From NCBI RefSeq assembly GCF_001543285.1, contig NZ_CP014164.1, positions 806,001 through 870,000 on the forward strand: DNA of 64,000 nucleotides, given 5' to 3'. Shown here piece by piece: positions 1-8,821 of this stretch; the first letter of the stretch is position 1; each line of letters begins with the position of its first letter. Made by a program: the position numbers and the translations under genes. The DNA is from Aerococcus viridans. Its GTDB lineage: Bacteria; Bacillota; Bacilli; Lactobacillales; Aerococcaceae. Below the pieces are notes generated by a model. The model did not search any database. It was not told the origin of the DNA and saw only the letters and a program-made list of their open reading frames with translations.

Positions 1-713
1 GTGTAATCGTATCGAATGTAGCGGGGACAACTCGTGACGCAATCGATACATCTTTCGAGGATGACGGACAAGTTTATAAAATCATTGATACAGCTGGTAT
101 CCGTAAACGTGGTAAAGTATACGAAGCAACTGAGAAATATTCAGTGATGCGTGCCATGCGTGCAATTGAAAGAGCTCAAGTGTGTCTAGTTGTTTTAAAT
201 GCTGAAGAAGGTATCCGTGATCAAGATAAAACGATCGCTGGTTATGCCCATGAAGCAGGACGCGGGATTATTATTGTGGTAAACAAATGGGATACTCTTG
301 AAAAAGACAACCATACTATGAAGAAATTCACTGATGACATTCGTCGTGACTTCCAGTTTATCGACTATGCACCGATCATTTTCGTATCTGCAGAAACCAA
401 ACAACGTTTAGTGCAACTACCAGAAATGATTGCCCACGTTCACGGTAACTTCAATCGTCGTGTTCAATCATCATTATTGAATGAGGTATTGGTTGATGCG
501 ATCCGTATTAACCCAGCACCATCTGACAAGGGTCGAAAATTACGTATTTACTACCTAACACAGGTCAAATCTGCACCGCCAACTTTTGTGGCATTTGTCA
601 ATGATGAAGAGCTAATGCACTTCTCATATGAGCGCTTTCTTTCAAATCAAATCAGAAAATCTTTTGATTTTTTAGGTACACCTATTCAAATCATCACAAG
701 AAACAGAAAATAA
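1..713 (+). CDS. der: Ribosome-associated GTPase Der (EngA), 3' part
   Basis: Der is a two-domain GTPase needed for assembly of the 50S ribosomal subunit. The window starts inside the gene: the reading frame is open from base 3 and the first GTPase domain is missing. What remains is most of the second G domain. It has the switch I motif [10 protein letters not shown], the G3/switch II motif [11 protein letters not shown], the G4 motif NKWD (282-293) and a G5-like VSAETKQR. The KH-like C-terminal RNA-binding domain follows. The downstream hup gene is its normal neighbour in Bacilli. The family assignment is secure, and only the start is unknown. Confidence 0.96.
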   Translation, partial: VIVSNVAGTTRDAIDTSFEDDGQVYKIIDTAGIRKRGKVYEATEKYSVMRAMRAIERAQVCLVVLNAEEGIRDQDKTIAGYAHEAGRGIIIVVNKWDTLEKDNHTMKKFTDDIRRDFQFIDYAPIIFVSAETKQRLVQLPEMIAHVHGNFNRRVQSSLLNEVLVDAIRINPAPSDKGRKLRIYYLTQVKSAPPTFVAFVNDEELMHFSYERFLSNQIRKSFDFLGTPIQIITRNRK

Positions 714-753
714 CAAAAAAGGTTTAAAACAAGCATATTTTTAACCAAAAACG

Positions 754-782
754 TTGTTATATAGCGGTTTGTATGGTATTCT
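754..782 (+). promoter_or_regulatory. Candidate hup promoter
   Basis: TTGTTA (754-759), a 17-bp spacer and TATTCT (777-782) match a sigma-A promoter about 95 bp before the HU start codon. Inferred from sequence only. Confidence 0.55.
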
Positions 783-875
783 ATAAAAGGATTATCTGAG
801 AGACATTTCGATTATCCCATATATTTATCTTTGAATAAATATATCCGAAAGAATTTCGGAGGAGGTGAAATTAGA

Positions 876-1151
876 ATGGCAAATAAAGCAGAATTAGTAC
901 AAAACGTTGCAAATGCAGTAGGTGATTCTAAAAAAAGTGTAGCACCAGTTGTAGATGCAGTTTTCGAACAAATCGAAGCATTTTTAGCTGACGGAGAAAA
1001 AGTTCAATTAATCGGGTTTGGTAGCTTTGAAGTTCGTGACCGCGCTGCGCGTAAAGGTCGCAACCCTCAAACTGGCGATGAAATCGAAATCCCTGCAAGC
1101 AAAGTACCAGCTTTCAAACCTGGTAAAGCATTGAAAGATGCAGTTAAATAG
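876..1151 (+). CDS. hup: DNA-binding protein HU
   Basis: HU is a small histone-like nucleoid protein that binds and bends DNA as a dimer. The 91-residue product has the usual HU length. It begins [12 protein letters not shown] and contains the typical [18 protein letters not shown] segment that forms the DNA-binding arm. I start it at ATG 876 because a strong GGAGG ribosome-binding site lies at about 859-865. The frame is open upstream to 831, but that would add a non-homologous leader. It stands alone between its own promoter and a terminator. Confidence 0.97.
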   Translation: MANKAELVQNVANAVGDSKKSVAPVVDAVFEQIEAFLADGEKVQLIGFGSFEVRDRAARKGRNPQTGDEIEIPASKVPAFKPGKALKDAVK

Positions 1152-1160
1152 AAACAATCT

Positions 1161-1209
1161 ATAATCGTTGATATATCAAGGTATATCGGCGGTTATTTTT
1201 GTTTTTAAG
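1161..1209 (+). terminator. Rho-independent terminator after hup
   Basis: A hairpin (AATCGTTGATATATC against GTATATCGGCGGTT, several G-U pairs, loop AAG) is followed by a T-rich tract directly after the HU stop codon. Confidence 0.6.
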
Positions 1210-1343
1210 ATTAAAAGTAGCAGAAAAGTAGCAAAAATATGGGCTTCTATGATGGATGGTGTTAGTAGATGCTATAATGACTGGTCAGAATAGGTAACTA
1301 TGACGCTATCTATAATTAGCTTGGAAATCTCAAGATGTGCACG

Positions 1344-1380
1344 AAAAAGGAGGCTAGACTATTGTCCAACCTCCTTTTTT
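1344..1380 (-). terminator. Terminator of scrA (bidirectional)
   Basis: The stem is AAAAGGAGG paired with CCTCCTTTT, extended inward by G-U pairs, with T runs on both strands. It lies 18 bp past the scrA stop codon. The other 1210-1343 sequence holds no gene I can recognise; a TATAAT at 1273-1278 is noted in the findings. Confidence 0.8.
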
Positions 1381-1398
1381 AATGTGTTATTGTCTAAA

Positions 1399-3396
1399 CT
1401 ATTTTACTTCGATAATTGCCGTTTTTTCATCGACTGAGCCGTCAGCGACTACTTCAACATTGTCATATTGATCGGCGTTTGTGATAATAACCATAACATC
1501 TGGATCATAACCAGCTTCTGTAATAACTGCTAAGTCAAAGCTTCCTAAAAGGTCACCTTTGTTTACTTGATCACCTTGTTTGACTTCACTTGTAAAGCCG
1601 TGACCGTTTAAATTCACAGTGTCGATACCAATATGGATTAAGACTTCTAAACCTGATTCACTGGCTAAACCATAAGCGTGGCCCGTTTTAGAAGCAATCG
1701 TTAAACTACCTGAAATGGGTGCATATACATTACCACTTGCGTCAGGAACGATGGCTAATCCTGGTCCCATCATACCTTGAGAGAATACGGGATCGTTAAC
1801 ATTTTCTAGGGCTGTGACCTTACCAGCAAGTGGTGCAACAATCGTCTTATCATCGCTTGCTAGGTCAGTACTTTCACCTGCTACAGTGTTTGTTTCTGAG
1901 GCAGGGGCTGTTTCTTCAGTTTCATGAGCAGCAACTACTTTTGCTTCTTTCTCTTTCTCAGCTTGGGTAGCTTTTGCCTCTTTTTTCGCAATAGATTTAC
2001 CGTAAGTGTATGTGGCTACGAATGCAACAACGATAGATACGGCGATGGCAAGCATAAATGTTGGTATATAGCGAGGGATGATGGCAACGAAACCAATCAC
2101 ACCTGCAGGTCCTAATGACTGACTACGAACGTTAAAAATACCTAAAATGACTGAGGCGATACCTGAAGCGATTAACCCGATGAAGAATGGGTATTTCAAT
2201 TTCAAGTTGACCCCGAACATGGCTGGTTCAGTAATCCCTAGCATGGCAGATAGAGATGATGATGTCGCTAAACCTTTAGTTTTTTCATTTTTGGTGATGA
2301 AGTATACGGCCAAGGTCGCTGCACCTTGAGCAACATTGGCTACTGATGCGATTGGGAAAATGAAGTTACCACCTGTAGTCGCAATATCTGCAATTAGGGC
2401 TGTTTCAATCGCTGGGAATGATTGGTGTAAGCCTGTTAGTACAATTGCTGAGTAGAATAGACCGAATACACCATAACCAAATGCCCCTAAGTAAGAAATA
2501 GCTTCTACAATACCGTTCAGTAATAAATCAGATAGGGTACGTAGGACTGGTCCTACTACTGTAAAGGTAATCATCCCTGTTAAGATGATGGTTAACATCG
2601 GTGTGAAGGTAAAGTCGATGGCATCTTTTAGATATTTATGGAAGAAGTTTTCCAATTTAGCTAGAATCCAAGCAACCCCAATAACAGGTAAAACTTGTCC
2701 TTGGTAACCAGCTTGGGCAATCTCTAAGCCAAAAATATTCCATACCGGCATTTCACCGGCTGCAATCACATTGGCCACGTCGTAACCATTGACTAGTTGT
2801 GGCATAACCATGATTAACCCCATGGTGGCACCTAGATAAGGGTTACCACCAAATCGTTTAGTAGCCGAGAAGGCAATTAAAACAGGTAGGAAGGCAAAGG
2901 CAGCAGAAGCGAACATGTTGATCATGTCAGCAAAATCTGCCCAGGCTGGGTACATAGCAACTAGGGCTTCAGGTCCAAATAAGTTTTCACTTGATAGGAC
3001 GTTGTTGACTGCCATAATCAAACCACCGGCAGTTAGGGCTGGAATTAATGGAACGAAAATATCTGATAATACCTTAATGACTGCCATTACTGGGTTTTGT
3101 TTACCCTGATTTTTAGCCGTTTCTTTTACTTCCTCTTTGGATGCAGGCTTAATATCGGCGATTTTTGTATATTCCTCATATACCTTATTCACATCACCAG
3201 GTCCTACAATAATTTGATATTGACCGTTCGCTTGGAAGGTTCCTTTCAAGTCTGGGTCATTATCTAATGCTGATTGGTCAATCTTTGCTTCATCTTTCAC
3301 CACTAAACGCAACCGTGTCGCACAGTGGGCTGCAGTCACAACATTGTCTTCCCCCAACGCTTGGTGGATACGTTTGGCAACTTCTTTATGATTCAT
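1399..3396 (-). CDS. scrA: PTS sucrose transporter, EIIBCA
   Basis: This permease imports sucrose and phosphorylates it to sucrose-6-phosphate. The 665-residue chain has all three domains. The N-terminal EIIB carries its phospho-cysteine at Cys25 (HCATRLRL). The membrane EIIC spans roughly residues 105-455. A Glu/Ala-rich linker leads to a C-terminal EIIA with its histidine at about residue 588 ([13 protein letters not shown]). Sucrose specificity is inferred from the divergent scrB and scrR neighbours; a trehalose or beta-glucoside EII would look broadly similar. It is transcribed on the minus strand from a promoter whose -35 lies inside a LacI-type palindrome. Because its EIIA is complete, it could also serve permeases lacking one, such as the EIIBC at 45455. 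Confidence 0.92.
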   Translation of the reverse strand: MNHKEVAKRIHQALGEDNVVTAAHCATRLRLVVKDEAKIDQSALDNDPDLKGTFQANGQYQIIVGPGDVNKVYEEYTKIADIKPASKEEVKETAKNQGKQNPVMAVIKVLSDIFVPLIPALTAGGLIMAVNNVLSSENLFGPEALVAMYPAWADFADMINMFASAAFAFLPVLIAFSATKRFGGNPYLGATMGLIMVMPQLVNGYDVANVIAAGEMPVWNIFGLEIAQAGYQGQVLPVIGVAWILAKLENFFHKYLKDAIDFTFTPMLTIILTGMITFTVVGPVLRTLSDLLLNGIVEAISYLGAFGYGVFGLFYSAIVLTGLHQSFPAIETALIADIATTGGNFIFPIASVANVAQGAATLAVYFITKNEKTKGLATSSSLSAMLGITEPAMFGVNLKLKYPFFIGLIASGIASVILGIFNVRSQSLGPAGVIGFVAIIPRYIPTFMLAIAVSIVVAFVATYTYGKSIAKKEAKATQAEKEKEAKVVAAHETEETAPASETNTVAGESTDLASDDKTIVAPLAGKVTALENVNDPVFSQGMMGPGLAIVPDASGNVYAPISGSLTIASKTGHAYGLASESGLEVLIHIGIDTVNLNGHGFTSEVKQGDQVNKGDLLGSFDLAVITEAGYDPDVMVIITNADQYDNVEVVADGSVDEKTAIIEVK

Positions 3397-3431
3397 GATA
3401 TTTACCTCTTTTCTTCATATGTGCTTTTGAA

Positions 3432-3446
3432 TTTAAGCGTTTTCAT
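3432..3446 (-). promoter_or_regulatory. cre-like site downstream of the scrA promoter
   Basis: Read on the minus strand, ATGAAAACGCTTAAA fits the CcpA consensus WTGNAANCGNWNNCW except at one position. It lies between the scrA -10 and its start codon, where bound CcpA would block transcription. It could also be a second ScrR half-operator. Confidence 0.45.
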
Positions 3447-3459
3447 TTACTTGCTTAAA

Positions 3460-3488
3460 ATTTTAACAGGCGTATGGCAATATGTCAA
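3460..3488 (-). promoter_or_regulatory. scrA promoter
   Basis: On the minus strand, TTGACA (plus 3483-3488), a 17-bp spacer and TAAAAT (plus 3460-3465) form a near-consensus promoter about 65 bp ahead of scrA. Confidence 0.75.
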
Positions 3489-3498
3489 ACGTTTGACA
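3483..3498. promoter_or_regulatory. Palindromic operator, probably for ScrR
   Basis: TGTCAAACGTTTGACA is a perfect 16-bp palindrome centred on CG, as LacI-family regulators prefer. It covers the scrA -35, and its right arm gives a TTGACA facing scrB. The binding protein is inferred from the adjacent scrR. Confidence 0.65.
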
Positions 3499-3548
3499 GA
3501 AAATATTTCATTTACATATTAATTCATTGAAAAATAGGGACATTTAAT

Positions 3549-3563
3549 ATGGAAACGCTTGCT
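3549..3563 (+). promoter_or_regulatory. cre (CcpA) site at scrB
   Basis: ATGGAAACGCTTGCT matches the cre consensus WTGNAANCGNWNNCW at every position and overlaps the candidate scrB -35 box. Carbon catabolite repression of scrBR is the likely meaning. Confidence 0.65.
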
Positions 3564-3587
3564 ATTTTTCCAAGATACACTTAAAAT
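3559..3587 (+). promoter_or_regulatory. Candidate scrB promoter
   Basis: TTGCTA (3559-3564), 17 bp, TAAAAT (3582-3587). A second possibility is TTGACA (3493-3498), 18 bp, TATTAA (3517-3522). Sequence alone does not decide between them. Confidence 0.5.
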
Positions 3588-3649
3588 GATAGCATCATAA
3601 ACACAAAAATGAGGATGCAAGTAATTCATCATTTATTAGGAGGATACAC

Positions 3650-5113
3650 ATGTCTTTTAAATTTCACAGCTTTAACAAAGCAGATCGATACCAAAACTAT
3701 GCCGACTGGCCAGAGGACTATGTCACAGCACTCAATGAATTAGCGGACCAATCACCATGGCGCAACCACTTCCACCTGGAACCCAAAACCGGACTGATCA
3801 ACGACCCAAACGGCTTTTCGTATATAAACGGAGAATGGCAACTTTTCTACCAATACTATCCCTTTGGCCCAGTTCACGGCCTAAAATCTTGGTACCGAGT
3901 AACCTCTAAAGACTTAATCCACTGGGAGGAAAAGGGGTTGGGACTGCTTCCTGACAGCGCCTTAGATACTCACGGTGCTTATTCAGGTTCAGCAACCGCT
4001 GATGGTGACAAGTTACGGTTATTTTATACAGGAAATGTGCGCGATGAAAATTGGGTTCGTCATCCAAAACAAAATACGGTTACCTTGGACCCTGAAACAG
4101 GCGCACTGGGTCAAAAAGAACTGATCATTGATGAAATTGACCAGGCGACTGACCACTTCCGTGACCCCATGTACTTTACAGCACACGGTAAATCATGGTT
4201 AGTGATAGGCGGTCAAAGAAAAGCTGACGAGCGGGGGACCTTGTATTTATACCAAGCAGCCCCGTCCAATCTGAATCAGTGGACTTACCACAGTGAATTA
4301 GCAATACCTCAAGCTGATTCTGCTTACATGTTTGAATGTCCAAATATCAACCAAGTGGACGGAAAAGTCTTTGTCACTTTCTGTCCCCAAGGAATCGACC
4401 AAGACCAGTTAACCTATCAAAATATCTATCCTAATGCTTACCTAGTTGCGGACGCTTTTACTGCAGAAGGGAAGTTGGAAAACCCTGGTCAATTACACAA
4501 TTTAGACTACGGTTTTGATGTGTATGCCAGTCAATTGATTAATGCACCTGACGGGCGAGTGCTAGGCGTTTCCTGGTTAGGTCTACCGGAAATTGACTAT
4601 CCAACGGACCAATATGGTTACCAAGGTGCCTTAAGCTTAGTCAAAGAATTTCGCATTCAAGATGGTCATTTATACCAATACCCAGTTGAAGAGACCTTGG
4701 CCTTAAGACAAGCGCCACAAGTCCTTTTTGACCATATTGAAATGGACCAAAACAACTACGAATATGCCTTTGAAGTAGCAGCGAATAAACAAGCGACCAT
4801 TCAATTATATGCAGACGCAGACAAAAAACACTTTGTCACCTTATCCATTGATACAATTGATGGTAAAATAAAACTTGATAGAAGTGAGATGGGGACAATT
4901 TTTGCTGAAGACTTTGGCACAAGTCGAACGCTTGACCTAGCTGGCCAAGAAAAAGTGACAGTGAATGTCTTTGCGGATACATCTGTATTAGAGATTTTCG
5001 TGAACGATGGCGCTTATGTCATGTCTTCAAGAATTTTTACGCCATCTAACCAACACACACATATTTTTGCAGATGGAACTGACAACAACCTGGTATACCC
5101 TATGCAAAAATAA
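3650..5113 (+). CDS. scrB: Sucrose-6-phosphate hydrolase (GH32)
   Basis: This cytoplasmic enzyme splits sucrose-6-phosphate into glucose-6-phosphate and fructose. The 487-residue protein has the glycoside hydrolase 32 signatures in order: LINDPNGF with the nucleophile Asp52, FRDP at about 170-173 (transition-state stabiliser), and FECPN with the acid/base Glu229. A C-terminal beta-sandwich module follows. There is no signal peptide, as expected for the phospho-sugar enzyme rather than a secreted invertase. The start has a good AGGAGG about 8 bases upstream. It lies divergent to scrA and 19 bp before scrR. Confidence 0.94.
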   Translation: MSFKFHSFNKADRYQNYADWPEDYVTALNELADQSPWRNHFHLEPKTGLINDPNGFSYINGEWQLFYQYYPFGPVHGLKSWYRVTSKDLIHWEEKGLGLLPDSALDTHGAYSGSATADGDKLRLFYTGNVRDENWVRHPKQNTVTLDPETGALGQKELIIDEIDQATDHFRDPMYFTAHGKSWLVIGGQRKADERGTLYLYQAAPSNLNQWTYHSELAIPQADSAYMFECPNINQVDGKVFVTFCPQGIDQDQLTYQNIYPNAYLVADAFTAEGKLENPGQLHNLDYGFDVYASQLINAPDGRVLGVSWLGLPEIDYPTDQYGYQGALSLVKEFRIQDGHLYQYPVEETLALRQAPQVLFDHIEMDQNNYEYAFEVAANKQATIQLYADADKKHFVTLSIDTIDGKIKLDRSEMGTIFAEDFGTSRTLDLAGQEKVTVNVFADTSVLEIFVNDGAYVMSSRIFTPSNQHTHIFADGTDNNLVYPMQK

Positions 5114-5132
5114 TGAATAAGGGGGAAGAACC

Positions 5133-6122
5133 TTGCGGGCAAAGTTACAAGATGTAGCAGCTTTAGCTGGTGTTTCAGCAACAACAGTGAGCCGCGTCAT
5201 TAATCAAAAGGGTTATTTATCCCAACAAACTATTGATAAAGTCCATGCAGCCATGAAAGAATTGAATTATTATCCAAATTCACTGGCGCGGAGTTTACAA
5301 GGCAAGTCGACCAAGTTGGTGGGCTTGATTTTTCCTAATATCGACACCATTTTTTACGCAGAATTGGTCAACCACCTGGAGCAAATCCTTTTTGCCAAGG
5401 GGTATAAGACCATCATTTGTAATAGCGAGCGAGATGCTGACAAGGAAGCTGAGTACTTGAATATGCTCCAATCCAACCAAGTGGAAGGGATTATTGCGGG
5501 GGCCCATAATTTGAATTATGCGGATTACGAGCGGGTGACTGCGCCTGTAATTTCTTTCGACCGGTATATCGGGGAAAATATTCCTATTGTGTCCTCTGAT
5601 AACTATCTGGGCGGGAAGTTGGCGACAGAAACCTTACTTAAGGGGCAACCGACCAAGCCTTGGATGATTACTGGGGCCAATGATCCCAATTCGCCGACAT
5701 ATTTGCGTTACCAGGCTTTTATGGATGTGACCAAGGCCCATGGATTAGACGGTCAAATCACGAAGATTCCAAAGGACTTTTCTCAAATTAGAAAGCAATT
5801 GATAATCAAAGCTTTATTACTAGAAGAAACACCGGATGCCATTTTTTGCTCGGATGATTTGACGGCCATGTTGGTCATGAATACCGCCAGTGAATTGGGT
5901 GTGACAATTCCGGATGATTTAAAGTTGGTGGGCTATGACGGTACAGACTTTATCCAGTCCTATGTCCCGCAATTAACAACCATTGCCCAGCCCATTAAAG
6001 ATTTGGCGGACTTATTAGTAGATGTCCTCTTGCAACAAATTGACCACTCGCTTGAGGTCAAGAAAGATGCGGATAATCGGTATATCCTGCCTATTAAATT
6101 AATTCCCGGGCAGACTGTCTAG
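5133..6122 (+). CDS. scrR: LacI-family sucrose operon regulator
   Basis: A 329-residue repressor of the LacI/GalR family. The N-terminal helix-turn-helix is clear (LQDVAALAGVSATTVSRVIN, residues 5-24), followed by the hinge helix around NSLARSLQGKST and a periplasmic-binding-protein-like effector domain. It probably controls scrA and scrB through the palindrome at 3483-3498, with free fructose or a phospho-sugar as inducer in related systems. The start is TTG 5133, preceded by a GGGGGAAG ribosome-binding site. It is co-transcribed with scrB, 19 bp downstream of it. Confidence 0.88.
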   Translation: MRAKLQDVAALAGVSATTVSRVINQKGYLSQQTIDKVHAAMKELNYYPNSLARSLQGKSTKLVGLIFPNIDTIFYAELVNHLEQILFAKGYKTIICNSERDADKEAEYLNMLQSNQVEGIIAGAHNLNYADYERVTAPVISFDRYIGENIPIVSSDNYLGGKLATETLLKGQPTKPWMITGANDPNSPTYLRYQAFMDVTKAHGLDGQITKIPKDFSQIRKQLIIKALLLEETPDAIFCSDDLTAMLVMNTASELGVTIPDDLKLVGYDGTDFIQSYVPQLTTIAQPIKDLADLLVDVLLQQIDHSLEVKKDADNRYILPIKLIPGQTV

Positions 6123-6155
6123 TTTCTAGCTTATGACACATAGAAGGTGAAAAAA

Positions 6156-6498
6156 TTGCCAGAAATTGTATTTAGAGCCATGGGAAACTACCATTAGCCT
6201 TGCCGTCGACCATGACCAAGCACCTGTATTACTTGCGGAAGCCAAGTGACGTTTATTGGATTATGAAAAACAGTTTTCTGCAAATGATCCTGGCAGCCTT
6301 TTGATGAAGGTTAATGCCAAGGCGGGGATTTCTCCTGTTCAAGTGGACCCATATCTTCAAGTTAATCGCCCTTGGAAATACTATTCTTTGCATTCAGACG
6401 TTAGTTTGAACATTGCAATCGGGCCAGGCCTTGTTGACGGAAGGGATCAAACCTTTTTATACGCTGTGACCATGGTGGGCACGGCCCATAACGAATAG
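6156..6498 (+). pseudogene. Decayed FAD:protein FMN transferase (apbE)
   Basis: Three broken pieces resemble ApbE, the enzyme that attaches FMN to flavoproteins. From TTG 6156 (ribosome-binding site AGAAGGTG) the frame reads LPEIVFRAMGNYH and stops. Removing one A near 6184 restores MGTTISLAVDHDQAPVLLAE, the usual ApbE N-terminus. An in-frame TGA follows at 6247-6249. The next piece, KQFSANDPGSLLMKVNAKAG then SDVSLNIAIGPGLVD, matches the family pattern, but the sequence jumps to LYAVTMVGTAHN. That suggests a large internal deletion. A longest-frame reading would give an 80-residue hypothetical protein from TTG 6256, which I do not believe is functional. The family call comes from remembered motifs only. 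Confidence 0.6.
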
Positions 6499-6511
6499 AA
6501 TTGCCTTTAAG

Positions 6512-6545
6512 AAGAAGTCTGACCAATGAGGCTTCTTTTTTTGTG
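6512..6545 (+). terminator. Terminator closing the scrBR region
   Basis: AAGAAGTC pairs with GGCTTCTT, followed by a run of T, just after the apbE remnant. Confidence 0.7.
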
Positions 6546-6665
6546 GTCGCTTATTAGCGTGGGGTCTGGTAATTCTTTTTCAAAAGGGAAGGAATTATAG
6601 CCCTGGTGGAAGATTTTACCTGGTGAATTGTGCTAAAATAGGCTAGGTATAGGGGGTTGGATCTT

Positions 6666-7961
6666 TTGGACCAATTAGTGAATGAATTTATTACGTATAT
6701 ACAGCAAAATGAGATTGAAAAGGCCAATGTGGTTTTTGAAAAAATCTTAGGACAGCTTGAAAAAGAAGATGCCCAAGTTATGGCGCAAACGGGATACAGC
6801 CTGGCGCAATTAGGCTTTGTGGATTATGCCAATGAGATTTATACAGTGGGAGAAGACAGATTTCCTGAGGAAGATTCATGGATCTTATTGAAGGGTGAGT
6901 TAGCCCTAGATAATGGTCAAGTGGAAGAATCGATTGATGAGTTATTGAAAATTACGCCAGAGAGTCCCTTGTATGTGGATGCTTTGTTATTACAGGCGGA
7001 TGCTTATCAAATGTATAATTTGCCGGAAGTGGCCTTGGTCAAATTGAGTGAAGCGCGGGAATTAGCGCCAAACCAACCGGTGATTTTATATGGGATTGCG
7101 GAATTACGGTTCCAACAGGGTGAATTCCAACAAGCCTTGCCGTTATATGAGCGGTTATTGCAGTCTGAGGAGACGCCAGAATCTTTATTTGAAACTATTG
7201 AAGCCCATTTTGCTTATGCTAAGGCGGCAACGGGGGACTTTGAAGAAGCCATTGAATTAATTGAAGCGACACCTGAAAATGATCGGACAGATGAGCAACA
7301 AGAACAATTAGCCTTCTATTATGTGGAAACAGAAAACTTTGAAAAAGCCAATACCATTTTAGAGGCCTTGTATGAAGACGATAAATTATCGGACGGGTTA
7401 CTAGCGGTTTTTGCTCAAGTGAAGAATGCCTTTCATGACCATGATGGGGCTTTGGAGATGATCGACAAGGCTATTTTGGTGAACCCATATGAAGCTCGTT
7501 TGTATTTCCAAAAGGCTGAATTTGCTCAACAAATTGGAAACCGGGAAACGGCTCGAGAGGCTTTGGAATTGGCTTTAGATATCGATCCTGACTACGGCCA
7601 GGCTTTAGTATTGCTACTGCAATTATTGATTGATGACGAGGACTACGGAACAGCCCGAGCCTTGATTCAAGATATGGATGAAAAAGGGATCGAGTTTGAC
7701 CGTTATGTTTGGATGAAGGCTAAAGTCTTCCAAGAGTTAGAAGAATTTGACTTTGCTAACCAAGCCTACACCGATGCTTACCCACAGTTGAAAGAAGATA
7801 TGTCCTTCTTACATGACTATTTCGACTTTTTACGAGAAGCAGGGGACTGGCACCGAATTGAAGCAATCTTTAAAGAACAAAGTGACTTAGCCCAAAGACC
7901 AGACTTCCAAGATGTTTATGAAAGTTTACAAGATTGGTTGGCTGAAAACGAAGGTTTTTAA
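6666..7961 (+). CDS. Tetratricopeptide repeat protein (YpiA-like)
   Basis: A 431-residue acidic, all-helical protein made of about ten degenerate TPR units, for example ARELAPNQPVILYGIAELRF and ALELALDIDPDYGQALVLLL. There is no signal peptide or membrane segment, so it is a cytoplasmic scaffold of unknown partner. Position between hup and dapB/cca matches the YpiA-type gene of other Bacilli. I prefer TTG 6666: the AGGGGG ribosome-binding site at 6651-6656 is correctly spaced for it but directly abuts the alternative TTG at 6657. It is probably the first gene of the operon running to aspB. Confidence 0.85.
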   Translation: MDQLVNEFITYIQQNEIEKANVVFEKILGQLEKEDAQVMAQTGYSLAQLGFVDYANEIYTVGEDRFPEEDSWILLKGELALDNGQVEESIDELLKITPESPLYVDALLLQADAYQMYNLPEVALVKLSEARELAPNQPVILYGIAELRFQQGEFQQALPLYERLLQSEETPESLFETIEAHFAYAKAATGDFEEAIELIEATPENDRTDEQQEQLAFYYVETENFEKANTILEALYEDDKLSDGLLAVFAQVKNAFHDHDGALEMIDKAILVNPYEARLYFQKAEFAQQIGNRETAREALELALDIDPDYGQALVLLLQLLIDDEDYGTARALIQDMDEKGIEFDRYVWMKAKVFQELEEFDFANQAYTDAYPQLKEDMSFLHDYFDFLREAGDWHRIEAIFKEQSDLAQRPDFQDVYESLQDWLAENEGF

Positions 7962-8032
7962 ACAAAATACGAGGATACATACGAGTGAGATTACATGAAC
8001 CATAGTGAATGAGAATTTGAGGAGGCGGGAAT

Positions 8033-8821
8033 ATGCGCGTATTAGTAACAGGATTTTTAGGTAGAATGGGTTCCACAGCCGCCAACATGGTCATTAACCA
8101 TGAAGGATTTGAATTGGTGGCTTTAGCCAATAATGATTTAAACAAGCAAGCAGACCGAGTAGCTGAATGGTCAGATAAGGCGCCAATTTTTGAAAGCATT
8201 CAAGATGCGATTAGCCAAGTTGATATTGATGTAGCCATCGACTTTACGATTCCAGCTGCAGCTTATCAAAATACCAAATACTATATTGAACATGATATCC
8301 ACCCAGTAGTTGGTACAACTGGTTTTACCGATGCAGAAATTGAAGAATTAACGGCTTTATCTGAAGCAAAAAAATTGGGTGGTTTAATTGCACCGAATTT
8401 CGCCATTGGGTCAGTATTGATGCAAGTCTTCTCAGCTAAGGCGGCTAAATATTTACCAGACGTTGAAATTACTGAAATTCATCATAATCAAAAATTGGAT
8501 GCCCCAAGTGGTACGGCCGAAAAAACAGCTAAATTAATTTATGAAGCACGCGGCGAGCATGTTTCTGGACATCCAGATGAAACAGAATCAATGCTAGGCG
8601 CACGTGGCGCTGATTTCCACGGCATCCGCATCCATTCATTACGTTTGCCAGGCTACAACTCACACCAAATCGTACAATTCGGCGGTGTTGGGGAAGCCTT
8701 AACTATCCGTCAAGATTCATTCGACCGTAACTCATACATGCCCGGCGTAGCGTTGGCAGTTGAAAAAGTGGGCGAATTAGACGGTTTAATCTATGGTTTG
8801 GAGCACTTATTAGATGACTAA
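8033..8821 (+). CDS. dapB: 4-hydroxy-tetrahydrodipicolinate reductase
   Basis: DapB reduces 4-hydroxy-tetrahydrodipicolinate with NAD(P)H in the diaminopimelate/lysine pathway, which feeds peptidoglycan synthesis. The 262-residue protein shows the N-terminal nucleotide-binding GFLGRMG (7-13), the GTTGFT motif (94-99) and the catalytic segment HHNQKLDAPSG (150-160) with the His pair and Lys154. The start is ATG 8033 behind GAGGAGGCGGG. Its last 8 bases overlap the start of cca, so the two are translationally linked. Confidence 0.96.
   Translation: MRVLVTGFLGRMGSTAANMVINHEGFELVALANNDLNKQADRVAEWSDKAPIFESIQDAISQVDIDVAIDFTIPAAAYQNTKYYIEHDIHPVVGTTGFTDAEIEELTALSEAKKLGGLIAPNFAIGSVLMQVFSAKAAKYLPDVEITEIHHNQKLDAPSGTAEKTAKLIYEARGEHVSGHPDETESMLGARGADFHGIRIHSLRLPGYNSHQIVQFGGVGEALTIRQDSFDRNSYMPGVALAVEKVGELDGLIYGLEHLLDD

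Noticed and set aside
6256..6498. An 80-residue hypothetical gene
   Set aside because: Its sequence continues an upstream in-frame ApbE-like stretch across a stop codon; it is better explained as part of a pseudogene.
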